A DNA stretch of 64,000 bases, taken from NCBI RefSeq assembly GCF_013364275.1, contig NZ_CP054932.1:7874001-7938000 (forward strand). Reading direction: 5' to 3'. The translations under genes and the position numbers were made by a program. Origin of the DNA: Actinomadura sp. NAK00032. GTDB lineage: Bacteria; Actinomycetota; Actinomycetes; Streptosporangiales; Streptosporangiaceae. A model generated the notes under the pieces. That model did not search any database. It was not told the DNA's origin and saw only the letters and a program-made list of their open reading frames with translations. This document shows positions 42,570-50,837 of the stretch, piece by piece. Numbering within the stretch: the stretch's first letter is position 1; every line of letters begins with the position of its first letter.

Positions 42570-43331
42570 ATGTGGACGGCCGGCCGTGATGGGGTGCGCA
42601 TCGCCTTCGAGGTCGTCGGCCGCGGAGATCCGTTGGTGCTGCTGCACGGATTCTTCGGTGACCGCACCACCTGGCGTCTGGGCGGTCATGTCGAGGCCCT
42701 GGCCGCCTCGCATCGCCTTGTCCTGATCGATGCGCGCGGCCATGGTGAGAGCGACGCGCCCTTCGACGCCGGCAGCTACCGCATTGAACGCCAGGTGGAC
42801 GACGTCATCGCGGTCCTCGATTCTCTTGAGATCGACCGGGCGGCGATGTGGGGCGCTTCCATGGGCGGCACTATCGGGCTGCGGCTACTCGGGCGCCACC
42901 CGTCCCGGCTGACGAAGCTCATCGCGGGCGGCGCTCATGCTCTGCGCGCCAGTGCCGATCCTGAGGAGGTGGCGCGGGAGACGGAGGTTCTCCGTACTGA
43001 AGGCACCGCGCCGTTCGTCGGGTGGCTGGAGCGGCAGGGGGTGGTGCCCTCGTGGTTCCGGGATCTCGTGAAGGCGGCCGACCCGCATGCACTGGCGGCG
43101 CTGACCACCGCGCTCGCCGAGCAGGAGGAGGTCTTGGACGCGCTGGCGCTGACTTCCGTGCCGGTACTGCTGGTGGCCGGCGAGAGGGATGCTCGGATTG
43201 CGGCCATCCGCCGAACCGCTGCGGAAATTCCCGGCGCCGAGTTGGTGGAGTTGCCTGGCTGTGGCCACTTGGACGCCTTTGTCCGGACCGATCTTGTGCT
43301 GCCCGTTGTCCAGCGGTTCTTGTGCGGTTGA
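42570..43331 (+). CDS. Alpha/beta hydrolase
   Basis: A 253-aa hydrolase of the epoxide hydrolase/haloperoxidase-like type: LVLLHGFFGDRTTW (oxyanion), WGASMGGTIGLRLLG (nucleophile Ser), LLVAGERDARI (Asp) and LPGCGHLDAF (His). Substrate cannot be assigned. It lies close downstream of the TetR gene in the same orientation, so it may be under the same control. Confidence 0.87.
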   Translation: MWTAGRDGVRIAFEVVGRGDPLVLLHGFFGDRTTWRLGGHVEALAASHRLVLIDARGHGESDAPFDAGSYRIERQVDDVIAVLDSLEIDRAAMWGASMGGTIGLRLLGRHPSRLTKLIAGGAHALRASADPEEVARETEVLRTEGTAPFVGWLERQGVVPSWFRDLVKAADPHALAALTTALAEQEEVLDALALTSVPVLLVAGERDARIAAIRRTAAEIPGAELVELPGCGHLDAFVRTDLVLPVVQRFLCG

Positions 43332-43821
43332 GGCGTCGGCGGCTTGGGTGTCTCTGGTTTCCAGGGTGGTGAGAGTGGGGTGGGGCCACGTGCGAGGGAC
43401 GCGCTGAAGTGGGAGTGCGCTTCTTCTAGCCGGGTGCTGCATCTCGCCGGTCGGGTACTTGCCTTTGATTTCGTTGTAGGAGGACGTGCGGGAGTCTGTT
43501 GCCGATCCGCGTTAGACCGTTGCGGGGTCCAAGCCGTTGAGGAGGGCTTTGGTCTGGTCGTCTTGTTTGAATCTCAGGACGGCTCAAGCGGTGGACATGC
43601 GTCTAGCTTCGTGAGGTTGTGGGCGCCGTTTGGGGCTTGCGGGCTGGCGGGGTCTGGCTCTTGAGTGTCGAGCCTTCGTGGGTTGACGAGTGGCCGGGGG
43701 CGGTGGTGCCCTGTTTCGGGTAGTGCCGGGCAGACCGGCGCGTCGCCGGGACGTCGCATCAGGACGTCGCATCGAGGCGTTTCACCGGGGCGTTGCATCA
43801 CGACATCGCGGAAAGGGCGGT
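43332..43821. other. G/T-rich gene-free spacer
   Basis: About 490 bp without a supported gene. The top strand is G/T-rich. A minus-strand stretch near 43520-43600 reads FKQDDQTKALLNGLDPATV before a stop and may be a fragment of a lost gene; I do not recognise it. Confidence 0.5.
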
Positions 43822-44631
43822 ATGGCGGAGCCTTCGGTTGAAGTCGGCCGGGCGGGTGACGAGCGCCGGACGGCGGGTGGAGGACGTGGTCCGCTGCGGC
43901 GTGTGGCAGTGCTCGGTGTCGGGTTCGCCGTGTCGTATGGGCTCGTCCTCACGATCCTTAGCGAGACCTTCTTCTGGTTCGCGATACCCGGAATGCTCGG
44001 GCTCGTCACCGTGGTGCTGCTGGCCGTGCACCTGCTGCTGTACCGCTCGTTCAGCGGCGCCGTGCCGTTCGCCACAGACGGCACCGACCGCCAAGGCCCG
44101 GTGAAATACCACTACAGAATCCTGGTGCGTCGGTATCTGCTGCTCATCGTGGTGCCCGGCATCGCGATGACCGTCTTGCCGCTCGCGCTGGGGCTTCGCT
44201 ATCTCGGCCCGTTCATCGCCGTTGGCCTGATGATGCTTTCGCTGGGCACGCGGTTCTGGCTCCCCCAGATCGGCTGGGTGCGGAAATGCGCCCGCGTGCT
44301 GAAGGTGTACGACTTCGAGTTCCGCTCGCCGGTGCAGAAGTCGAACCTGCAGAACCAGGGCCGGCGTTCCTTGACCCTGGGCACCGGCGGCTCCCCGCGG
44401 ATGTCGGCGCGCGAACCGCTCTACTCCGACCGGTGGCCCGAGGAGATCGACGGCGGGGCCTGGTTCGCCGGTGACGACGTCTTCGGCGGCGTGCTGCTCG
44501 CCCCCGGCACGGGGGAGTTGATGTTCGCGCAGCCGGAGAACTGGGCCGTCCACGAGAATGCGCGGCAGCGGGCGGGAGCGGAGCGCCTGGACAAGGCGGA
44601 GCGGGCCGGGCTGACGCGCAGGTCCGTCTAG
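43822..44631 (+). CDS. Membrane protein, unknown function
   Basis: A 269-aa protein with a charged N-terminal tail and four predicted membrane helices (VAVLGVGFAVSYGLVLTIL, FFWFAIPGMLGLVTVVLLAVHLLL, YLLLIVVPGIAMTVLPLALGL, LGPFIAVGLMMLSLGTRF). The C-terminal 100 residues are soluble and polar. No family is recognised. ATG 43822 follows GAAAGGG. Its stop overlaps by four bases the stop of the convergent cytochrome P450. Confidence 0.75.
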   Translation: MAEPSVEVGRAGDERRTAGGGRGPLRRVAVLGVGFAVSYGLVLTILSETFFWFAIPGMLGLVTVVLLAVHLLLYRSFSGAVPFATDGTDRQGPVKYHYRILVRRYLLLIVVPGIAMTVLPLALGLRYLGPFIAVGLMMLSLGTRFWLPQIGWVRKCARVLKVYDFEFRSPVQKSNLQNQGRRSLTLGTGGSPRMSAREPLYSDRWPEEIDGGAWFAGDDVFGGVLLAPGTGELMFAQPENWAVHENARQRAGAERLDKAERAGLTRRSV

Positions 44632-45905
44632 AGTTCCGCCACCTCGGTGATGACGAAACGGCTCTTCGGTATGGCCGGGGCCCGCCACGGATGGATGCTC
44701 AGGTCCTGTGGCGGGACAGAGTAGGAGATCCAGCGGGTGAGGGCGGTCACCGACGTCTTCATCACGTCCTTGGTGACCCATTCTCCGGCGCAGCGGTGGC
44801 CCTCGAAATGGTCGCCGCCGCCCTGCGGGATGAGGCTGTAGGCGTCCGGTGGACGGTCGATGAACCGTTCCGGCCTGAACTGTTCGGGACGGTCCCAAAG
44901 GCGCGGGTCGTGGTCCGTCCCGTGCAGGTCGAGCAGTACGCGCCGTCCCTTCGGGAAGTGGTGGCCGCGCCATGCGAAGTCGCGGGCGGCGCGCGCCGCG
45001 ACGAGCGGGAAGAACGGGTAGAACCGGCGCACTTCCTGGACGAACGCTTCGAGGAGTTCCGGATCGTCGTCCGTCGCGAGCCGGCGGCGCCACTCGGGAT
45101 GGTCGTGCAGCGCCATGGCGGCGAACACCACGAAGCGCGCCACCGCCACCGTGGGCCGCAGGACGTTGAGCAGCTCGACACCGGCCACGTCCGGCGGCAG
45201 GAGGCTCCCGTCCGTGTCGCGGTAGGTGGCGATCTCGGTGAGGGCCGTACCGCGGCCTGGTGCCTCGACTCCGGCGGGTGCTGCAACACGGCCGGGTACG
45301 GTATCGAGGCCGTGCCGCTCCCGGGCGCGCGTGATGTGGGCGGCGGCCCAGCGGTCGGCGAGCATGCGTGCGGCGCGTCCGCGCAGGTAGCGGGGGCCGA
45401 CCGCCGCCGGAGCCTCGATCAGCGCGACGAGCGTCCGGGTGATCTGCGGAACCTGGCGCGCGGCCAGCGGCACCCCCGCCCACGCGCACACCGCGCTGCA
45501 CAGCAGCTCGCTGACCTCGTCGAACAGGACGACACGCGGCTCGTCCCGCCAGGCGCCGATGCGCTCCCGCCAGGCCCGCTCGGTGAGATCGCGCAGCTCG
45601 TCCCGCGCCTCGGGCGTCATCAGGGACATGAACATCCGCTTGCGCGCGGCGTGCCGCCGCCCGTCCAGCCCCTGCACGCCGTTCTCGCCGAACAGCGTGA
45701 CGCGCAGCCGCCGGGGCGCGGCGCCCTCGCGGACGAAGCGGTCCGGGTCGTAGAACACGCGCGCGGCGTCCGCCCCGGTCATGCAGGTGGTCTTCCGGAA
45801 GAGCAGCCGCGTGTCGTAGACGTCGGTGTCCAGGTGACGGGCGCGGGCGGACAGCAGCCCGTAAGGCCGTGACAGCAGCGGCAACGTGTCGTCCAGGACG
45901 GGCAT
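44628..45905 (-). CDS. CYP152-family P450 fatty acid peroxygenase
   Basis: A 425-aa P450 of the H2O2-driven CYP152 group (P450-BSbeta, OleT). The heme loop is IPQGGGDHFEGHRCAGEW with Cys372. Arg250-Pro251 (NVLRPTVAVARF) matches the carboxylate-binding Arg-Pro that replaces the usual acid-alcohol pair. Residue 78 (GVQGLDG) is Gln, as in BSbeta at position 85, where the decarboxylase OleT has His. That favours alpha/beta-hydroxylation of fatty acids over alkene formation. ATG 45905 follows GAAGGAG. No reductase partner is needed or seen nearby. Confidence 0.9.
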   Translation of the reverse strand: MPVLDDTLPLLSRPYGLLSARARHLDTDVYDTRLLFRKTTCMTGADAARVFYDPDRFVREGAAPRRLRVTLFGENGVQGLDGRRHAARKRMFMSLMTPEARDELRDLTERAWRERIGAWRDEPRVVLFDEVSELLCSAVCAWAGVPLAARQVPQITRTLVALIEAPAAVGPRYLRGRAARMLADRWAAAHITRARERHGLDTVPGRVAAPAGVEAPGRGTALTEIATYRDTDGSLLPPDVAGVELLNVLRPTVAVARFVVFAAMALHDHPEWRRRLATDDDPELLEAFVQEVRRFYPFFPLVAARAARDFAWRGHHFPKGRRVLLDLHGTDHDPRLWDRPEQFRPERFIDRPPDAYSLIPQGGGDHFEGHRCAGEWVTKDVMKTSVTALTRWISYSVPPQDLSIHPWRAPAIPKSRFVITEVAEL

Positions 45906-45957
45906 GACGCTCCTTCGTTGGGGGACGGCGCTCCGCGACAAGCTGGTCAGGGACCTC

Positions 45958-46011
45958 GCCAGGGGATCCCGTCGGGGGATGTCACCACGGGATCCCGTCA
46001 GGGGATGATGA
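45958..46011. repeat. About 26-bp tandem duplication across a stop codon
   Basis: On the minus strand CATCCCCTGACGGGATCCCG and CATCCCCCGACGGGATCCCC are adjacent near-copies. The first contains the TGA stop of the quinone oxidoreductase; in the second this TGA is CGA. Confidence 0.65.
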
Positions 46012-46918
46012 CGAGCTTGCCGCGCGTGTGCCCGCTGCGGCTGGCGTCGAACGCGGCGCCCGTCCCCTCCAGCGGGAACGTGTCCGCGACCTGGACGCCG
46101 AGCGCGCCGCGGTCGGCGAGGCGGGCCAGCTCGGCGAGCTTCGCGCCGTCCGGGCGGACCCAGATCCAGTGGCCGCCGTGCTCGTCCACGGTGTTGTCGG
46201 CGATGGACACGTGCCGTCCACCCGTGGCCAGGACGGCGAGGGTGGCGTCCAGCTGCCCGCCCACGAAGTCGGCGACGGCGGTCACCCCGCCGGGCGCCAG
46301 CTCGCGGACGCGCTCCACCAGCCCGTCCCCGTAGGAGACCGGTTCCGCGCCCAGTTCCCGCAGGTAGTCATGGTTCTTCTCGGACGCCGTACCGATCACC
46401 CGGGCACCGCGGTCGCGCGCGATCTGGACGGCGAGGCCCCCGACGCCGCCGGACGCCGCGTGAATGAGCAGGACGTCGTCCTTGCCGACCGCGAGCCGGT
46501 CCAGGGAGCGCTGGGCGGTCATCCCGGCGAGCGGCAGGCCGCCCGCCTGGTTCCAGTCGAGCGCCTCGGGCTTGTGCGCCACGTGGTCGGCCGCGACGGC
46601 GACGTACTGCGCGAACGTCCCGGCGCCGACGACGTCCTTGCGCGCGTACGCCATGACCTCGTCGCCGACGGCGAACTCCGGCGTGTCGGGGCCGAGCCCG
46701 CGGACGACCCCGGCGACGTCCCACCCGGGGATGACCGGGAACACCGCGTCCATCATCCCGTCGAGTCCCCCGGCCATGACCTTCCAGTCGACGGGGTTCA
46801 GCCCGGCGGCGCGGACCTCGATCAGCACCTGGCCGGGGCCGACCTTGGGATCCGGCGCGTCCCCGACCTTCAGCCGCGCGTTGTCGGACGCATACGAGTC
46901 ATAGGTGACGGCACGCAT
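45998..46918 (-). CDS. NADP-dependent quinone oxidoreductase-like MDR protein
   Basis: A 306-aa zinc-independent medium-chain dehydrogenase/reductase: VLIEVRAAGLNPVDWKV, IPGWDVAGVVRGLG, and the NADP motif HAASGGVGGLAVQIARDRG (about 149-167). No structural or catalytic zinc Cys set is present, consistent with the QOR branch. It probably reduces quinones or enals. ATG 46918 has GGAGG immediately upstream. The neighbour to the right is a divergent VOC-ArsR operon. Confidence 0.88.
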   Translation of the reverse strand: MRAVTYDSYASDNARLKVGDAPDPKVGPGQVLIEVRAAGLNPVDWKVMAGGLDGMMDAVFPVIPGWDVAGVVRGLGPDTPEFAVGDEVMAYARKDVVGAGTFAQYVAVAADHVAHKPEALDWNQAGGLPLAGMTAQRSLDRLAVGKDDVLLIHAASGGVGGLAVQIARDRGARVIGTASEKNHDYLRELGAEPVSYGDGLVERVRELAPGGVTAVADFVGGQLDATLAVLATGGRHVSIADNTVDEHGGHWIWVRPDGAKLAELARLADRGALGVQVADTFPLEGTGAAFDASRSGHTRGKLVIIP

Positions 46919-47012
46919 TCCTCCAGCCTGCCTCCGCACCCGTCCACTAAACCCGTCCGCCGGCCACGGCCACCGCCCACGGCCACCGCCCACGGCCACC
47001 GGAGCGCGCGAT

Positions 47013-47062
47013 GCGTAGGAGATCTCCTACGCTTGACACGTAGGAATGTCCCTACCTATTGT
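47013..47062 (+). promoter_or_regulatory. Promoter of VOC-ArsR-ABC operon with two palindromes
   Basis: TTGACA (47033-47038) and TATTGT (47057-47062), 18-bp spacer. The perfect 20-bp palindrome GCGTAGGAGATCTCCTACGC (47013-47032) abuts the -35 box, and a second, GTAGGAATGTCCCTAC (47040-47055), fills the spacer. They share GTAGG/CCTAC arms. The ArsR encoded as second gene of the operon is the probable ligand-dependent repressor. Confidence 0.8.
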
Positions 47063-47069
47063 CGGCCGC

Positions 47070-47426
47070 ATGACCATCACACATGTGCGCCTGCTGACCG
47101 TTCCCGTCTCCGACCTGGACGCGGCCAAGGACTTCTACGCCGGCAAGCTCGGCTTCGACGTCGTCGCGGACCAGCAGAACGGCCCGGTCCGCTGGCTGCA
47201 GCTCGCCCCCAAGGGAGCGGAGACGAGCGTCGTCCTCGCCAACCACACCCCGGCCGCGCCCGGGAGCCTGCAGGGGCTGATCCTGGCGACGGCCGACCTC
47301 GACGGCGACTGCGCGGCGCTGCGCGCGGCCGGCGTGGACGTCGACGGCCCGCAGGACCTCCCGTGGGGCCGGCAGGCCGTGGTCACCGACCCCGACGGCA
47401 ACGGCCTCGTCCTGGCCGGGCAGTGA
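47070..47426 (+). CDS. VOC-family protein (glyoxalase-like)
   Basis: A 118-aa VOC module: THVRLLTVPVSDLDAAKDFYAGKLGFDVV and QAVVTDPDGNGLVLAGQ. ATG 47070 lies seven bases after the predicted -10 box, so the mRNA is probably leaderless; the in-frame ATG 47046 is inside the promoter and is rejected. It overlaps the ArsR start by GTGA. It might bind or modify the compound that the operon exports. Confidence 0.85.
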   Translation: MTITHVRLLTVPVSDLDAAKDFYAGKLGFDVVADQQNGPVRWLQLAPKGAETSVVLANHTPAAPGSLQGLILATADLDGDCAALRAAGVDVDGPQDLPWGRQAVVTDPDGNGLVLAGQ

Positions 47427-47734
47427 CCGCCGACGTGTTCGCGGCGCTGGCCAGCCCCGTCCGGCGGGAGCTCACCGCGCTCCTGCTGGACGGCCCGCGC
47501 CCGGTCAACGACCTCGCCGCGCACTTCACGATGAGCCGTCCGAGCGTCTCCGAGCACCTCAAGGTGCTCCGCGAGGCCGGGCTCGTCACCGAGCAGCGGG
47601 ACGGCCGCCGGCGCATCTACCGGCTGGAGCCGGGACCGCTGCGCGAACTGTCCGAATGGCTGACCCCGTACGAGCGGTTCTGGCGCGAGAAGCTCTCCAA
47701 CCTGCGCGAACTGCTGGACGAGGAGGATCTGTGA
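47423..47734 (+). CDS. ArsR-family transcriptional regulator
   Basis: A 103-aa winged-helix protein: ALASPVRRELTALLLDGPRPVNDLAAHFTMSRPSVSEHLKVLREAGLV, then the wing QRDGRRRIYRL. No metal-binding Cys pair (ELCVC) is present, so it is not an arsenic or cadmium sensor; an organic ligand is likely. It starts with GTG overlapping the VOC stop and ends overlapping the ABC ATPase start, so one transcript carries regulator and exporter. Confidence 0.9.
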   Translation: MTADVFAALASPVRRELTALLLDGPRPVNDLAAHFTMSRPSVSEHLKVLREAGLVTEQRDGRRRIYRLEPGPLRELSEWLTPYERFWREKLSNLRELLDEEDL

Positions 47735-48681
47735 CGCCCGTCGTCGAGGCCGCCGGGCTGGTCAGGCGGTTCGGCGACGTGGCGGCCCTCGCCGGCCTCG
47801 ACCTCGCCGTGTCCCCCGGCCGGGTGACGGCCCTGCTCGGGCCGAACGGCGCCGGCAAGACCACCTTCGTGCGCTGCGTCGCGACCCTCGTCCGTCCCGA
47901 CGGCGGCACGCTGCTCGTGGACGGGACCGACGCCGCCCGCGACCCCGCCCGGGTCCGGCGGGCCATCGGCCTGGCCGGCCAGTACGCGGCCGTCGAGGGG
48001 GCGCTGACCGGCCGCGAGAACCTGGAGATGATCGCCCGCCTGTTCGGCCGGAGCCGCCGGGACGCCCGCGCCGGCGCGTCCGGCGTGCTCGAACGCCTCT
48101 CGCTCGGCGACGTCGCCGACCGCCTCGTCCGCACCTACTCGGGCGGGATGCGCCGCCGCCTCGACCTCGGCGCGAGCCTCGTCGGCGCGCCCCGCCTCCT
48201 GCTGCTGGACGAGCCCACCACCGGGCTCGACCCGCGCAGCCGCATCGAGCTCTGGGACGCCATCGGCGACCTGGTGTCCGACGGCACGAACGTCCTGCTG
48301 ACCACCCAGTACCTGGACGAGGCCGACCGCCTCGCCGACCGCGTCGCGATCATCGACCACGGCCGCGTCGTCGCCGAGGGCACGCCCCGCGAGCTGAAGG
48401 CCCGGACGGGCGGCGACCTGATCGAAGTCCACGTCCACGACCACGCCTCGCTGGACTTGGCCGCCCGTGCACTGGACGCCATCGGGCCCGTCCGCACCGA
48501 CCCGCGCACCCTCCTCGTCACCGCGACGGCCGAGGACGGCCCCGACGACCTCACGAGAGCCGTCCGCGCCCTGGCCGACCACCAGATCCCGGTAGCGGAC
48601 ATGACCCTCCGCCGCCCGACCCTCGACGAGGTCTTCCTCTCCCTGACCAGCACCCCAGAACGACCACGTGAGAAGGAGTGA
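47731..48681 (+). CDS. ABC exporter ATPase (DrrA-type)
   Basis: A 316-aa ATPase. Walker A GPNGAGKTTFVR (about 38-49), signature YSGGMRRRLDLGASL, Walker B LLLLDEPTTGLDPRSR and the switch region LLTTQYLDEADRL. The C-terminal extension (HDHASLDLAARALD onward) is typical of DrrA drug-resistance ATPases. It starts by GTGA overlap and is followed by its permease. Confidence 0.93.
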   Translation: MTPVVEAAGLVRRFGDVAALAGLDLAVSPGRVTALLGPNGAGKTTFVRCVATLVRPDGGTLLVDGTDAARDPARVRRAIGLAGQYAAVEGALTGRENLEMIARLFGRSRRDARAGASGVLERLSLGDVADRLVRTYSGGMRRRLDLGASLVGAPRLLLLDEPTTGLDPRSRIELWDAIGDLVSDGTNVLLTTQYLDEADRLADRVAIIDHGRVVAEGTPRELKARTGGDLIEVHVHDHASLDLAARALDAIGPVRTDPRTLLVTATAEDGPDDLTRAVRALADHQIPVADMTLRRPTLDEVFLSLTSTPERPREKE

Positions 48682-48687
48682 GGTGGC

Positions 48688-49488
48688 ATGGCGGTAATGC
48701 AGGCTCCCGGTGGGGCCGGTGTCGGGGCGGCGAGTTGGGTCATCGCCCGGCGCGGGATGCGGCGGACGTTCCGGACGCCGCAGATCATCGTGATGGGGCT
48801 CGTCCAGAGCGTCGCGTTCCTGCTGATCTTCCGGTACGTGTTCGGCGGGGCGATCGGCACGGGGAGCGTCGACTACGTCGACTACATGATCCCCGGGCTG
48901 CTGACCGTGAGCGGGCTGTTCGCCGGGATGAGCGCGGCGGTCGCGGTCGCCGAGGACGTCGCGTCCGGCTATCTCGACCAGCTGAAGTCGCTGCCGATGC
49001 CGCGCACCGCCGTCATCGCCGGCCAGGTCGCGGCGGACACGGCACGCGTCACGCTGATCCTCGCGGTGAGCGCCGCGCTGGCCTTCGCCGTCGGTTTCCG
49101 CGTCCACGCGGGCTGGCCATCCGCGCTGGCCGGATTCGGGTTGTGCGTCCTGTTCGGGTTCGCGTTCGTGTGGGTGTTCGTGGCGCTGGGACTGCTCAGC
49201 GCCAACGCGCAGGCGGCGCAGGGTGCGGGGTTCCTGGCACTGCCGCTGAGCTTCGTGTCCAGCGCGTACGTCCCGGTGGAGTCGATGCCCGGATGGCTGC
49301 GGGGCTTCGCCGAGAACCAGCCGGTCACGGTCATGATGGACGCCGTCCGGGTGCTCACGCAGGGCGATGCGGCCGCCGCGCTGCTCGGCCACGGCGCCGC
49401 CCACTACGTGACGCGCTCGCTGGCTTGGACGGCCGGGATCATCGTGGTCTCCGGCGTCGTCGCCGTCGCCCGTGTCCGCCGGACGTGA
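48688..49488 (+). CDS. ABC-2 type permease (DrrB-type)
   Basis: A 266-aa ABC-2 permease with six predicted membrane helices (IIVMGLVQSVAFLLIFRYVFGGAI, YMIPGLLTVSGLFAGMSAAVAV, LILAVSAALAFAVGF, FVWVFVALGLLSANAQAAQ and others). It partners the preceding ATPase for export of a small hydrophobic compound. ATG 48688 follows GGAGTGAGGTGGC. Confidence 0.9.
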   Translation: MAVMQAPGGAGVGAASWVIARRGMRRTFRTPQIIVMGLVQSVAFLLIFRYVFGGAIGTGSVDYVDYMIPGLLTVSGLFAGMSAAVAVAEDVASGYLDQLKSLPMPRTAVIAGQVAADTARVTLILAVSAALAFAVGFRVHAGWPSALAGFGLCVLFGFAFVWVFVALGLLSANAQAAQGAGFLALPLSFVSSAYVPVESMPGWLRGFAENQPVTVMMDAVRVLTQGDAAAALLGHGAAHYVTRSLAWTAGIIVVSGVVAVARVRRT

Positions 49489-49543
49489 CATGGCGGCGCC
49501 AGGCCCCCGGCGCACCCCGGGAACGCGCCGTAAGGTGGACGGT

Positions 49544-49978
49544 GTGAGCGGTGAGCGCGCGTCGATCGAGGTGGACGAGTTCCTGCCGCATCCGCCGCGC
49601 AAGGTGTGGCGGGCACTCACCGAGCGGGACCTGCTGGCCCGCTGGATGATGCCGAACGACTTCGAACCCGTCGTCGGGCACCGCTTCACCTTCACCACCA
49701 CACCGATGCCCAACATCGAGTTCGACGGCAGGATCGCATGCCGGGTCCTCGATATCGAGGACGAGCGGCTGCTGCGCATCAGCTGGAACGGCGGCGGCCT
49801 CGACACCACGGTGACCTGGCGACTCGTCCCCGAAGGCCGCGGCACCCGCCTGTTCATCGAGCACGCGGGCTTCGACCTGGACGACCCCGTCAACGCCTAC
49901 GCCTTCCGCGGCATGGGCAGCGGCTGGCGCTCCGGCATCCTCCGCGCCCTCCAGAAGGTCCTCGCCGAGATCGCCTGA
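49544..49978 (+). CDS. SRPBCC/AHSA1-domain protein
   Basis: A 144-aa single START-like domain: EVDEFLPHPPRKVWRALTERDLLARWMMP and the C-terminal helix FRGMGSGWRSGILRALQKVL. Function unknown. GTG 49544 follows AAGGTGGA. It lies 55 bp after the DrrB-type permease in the same orientation and may be a fifth member of the operon, possibly binding the same ligand. Confidence 0.83.
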   Translation: MSGERASIEVDEFLPHPPRKVWRALTERDLLARWMMPNDFEPVVGHRFTFTTTPMPNIEFDGRIACRVLDIEDERLLRISWNGGGLDTTVTWRLVPEGRGTRLFIEHAGFDLDDPVNAYAFRGMGSGWRSGILRALQKVLAEIA

Positions 49979-50150
49979 CCGTCCCCGTCAGCCCCCAGAG
50001 CGGGCGCACTCGCCCCAGCCGGCCCGAGCCACTCCCCGACGGCGAGAGCGATCACCCTGCCCCCAGCCAGTCCTCAAGATCGGCCGCCGTCCCTCTCAGC
50101 CCGCTCCCGGTGGGGGCCGGATCGGCCGGCTCGCTCCCCGTTGGCCCGAG

Positions 50151-50609
50151 TCAGCTTTCTGGGGTGGCTGGTGGGTCGGCGTAGACGCCGTGCAGCATGC
50201 CGGTGGCCTGACCGACCTCGATCAGGTAGTCGTCCGGGTCGCGCATGTAGCAGCGGATCTCGGCCTTGCGGTCGATGGGCTCGGTCAGGAACCGGGCGCC
50301 CCGCTCCTTGGCGTACTCGTAGAACGCGGCGATGTCGGCGACGCGCACGTTCATGAAGGACGAGACGGAGTCGCCCGGTTCCGGCGCCGACAGCGTGACG
50401 TCGGGTTTGTCCGGAGTGGGCCCGCCGCCGGGGTTCATGATGATCCAGGTGTTGGCGACCTTCACGATGGCGGGGTTCTCCGCCAGGACGACCTCACCGC
50501 CGAAGACGTCCGCGTAGAACGCGCGCGAACGCACCACGTCGCGGACGGTGAGGAAATGCGTCAGCACGAGCCCTTCCACGGGCGCGGGCAACCGATCCCG
50601 TTCCGCCAT
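50151..50609 (-). CDS. VOC-family protein
   Basis: A 152-aa VOC/bleomycin-resistance-like protein: LTHFLTVRDVVRSRAFYADVFGGEVV, FMNVRVADIAAFYEYAKERGARFL and CYMRDPDDYLIEVGQATG. Metal-ligand candidates are His18 and Glu in YLIEVG. Reaction unknown. ATG 50609 is used. It stands alone between the AHSA1 gene and the exporter. Confidence 0.82.
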   Translation of the reverse strand: MAERDRLPAPVEGLVLTHFLTVRDVVRSRAFYADVFGGEVVLAENPAIVKVANTWIIMNPGGGPTPDKPDVTLSAPEPGDSVSSFMNVRVADIAAFYEYAKERGARFLTEPIDRKAEIRCYMRDPDDYLIEVGQATGMLHGVYADPPATPES

Positions 50610-50837
50610 GTCTGCCTCCCGTTGATCGACGTCGTCCGGGTCTCAGGTCGTCTCCCAATACCCGGAGCACCGCGTCCCGACCCCTGAAGCACCCCCTTGA
50701 AACCCCTGGTCATCTCCCTGGTTCCGGCCCATCTCCCCGGCCCTGAACCCGTGGTGTCCGTTTCGGACGTTCGGACGCGCAGCCCCCGGCCGTGGGCGGG
50801 CCGGGGGTGCGGGTACGGGGGGCCGGGGGGGACGGGG

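Noticed and set aside
42885..43442. Minus-strand frame opposite the alpha/beta hydrolase
   Set aside because: It is antisense to a complete catalytic-triad hydrolase and shows no coding features of its own.
47046..47069. Upstream ATG as start of the VOC gene
   Set aside because: It falls within the -35/-10 region and the second palindrome; ATG 47070 sits at the predicted transcription start.
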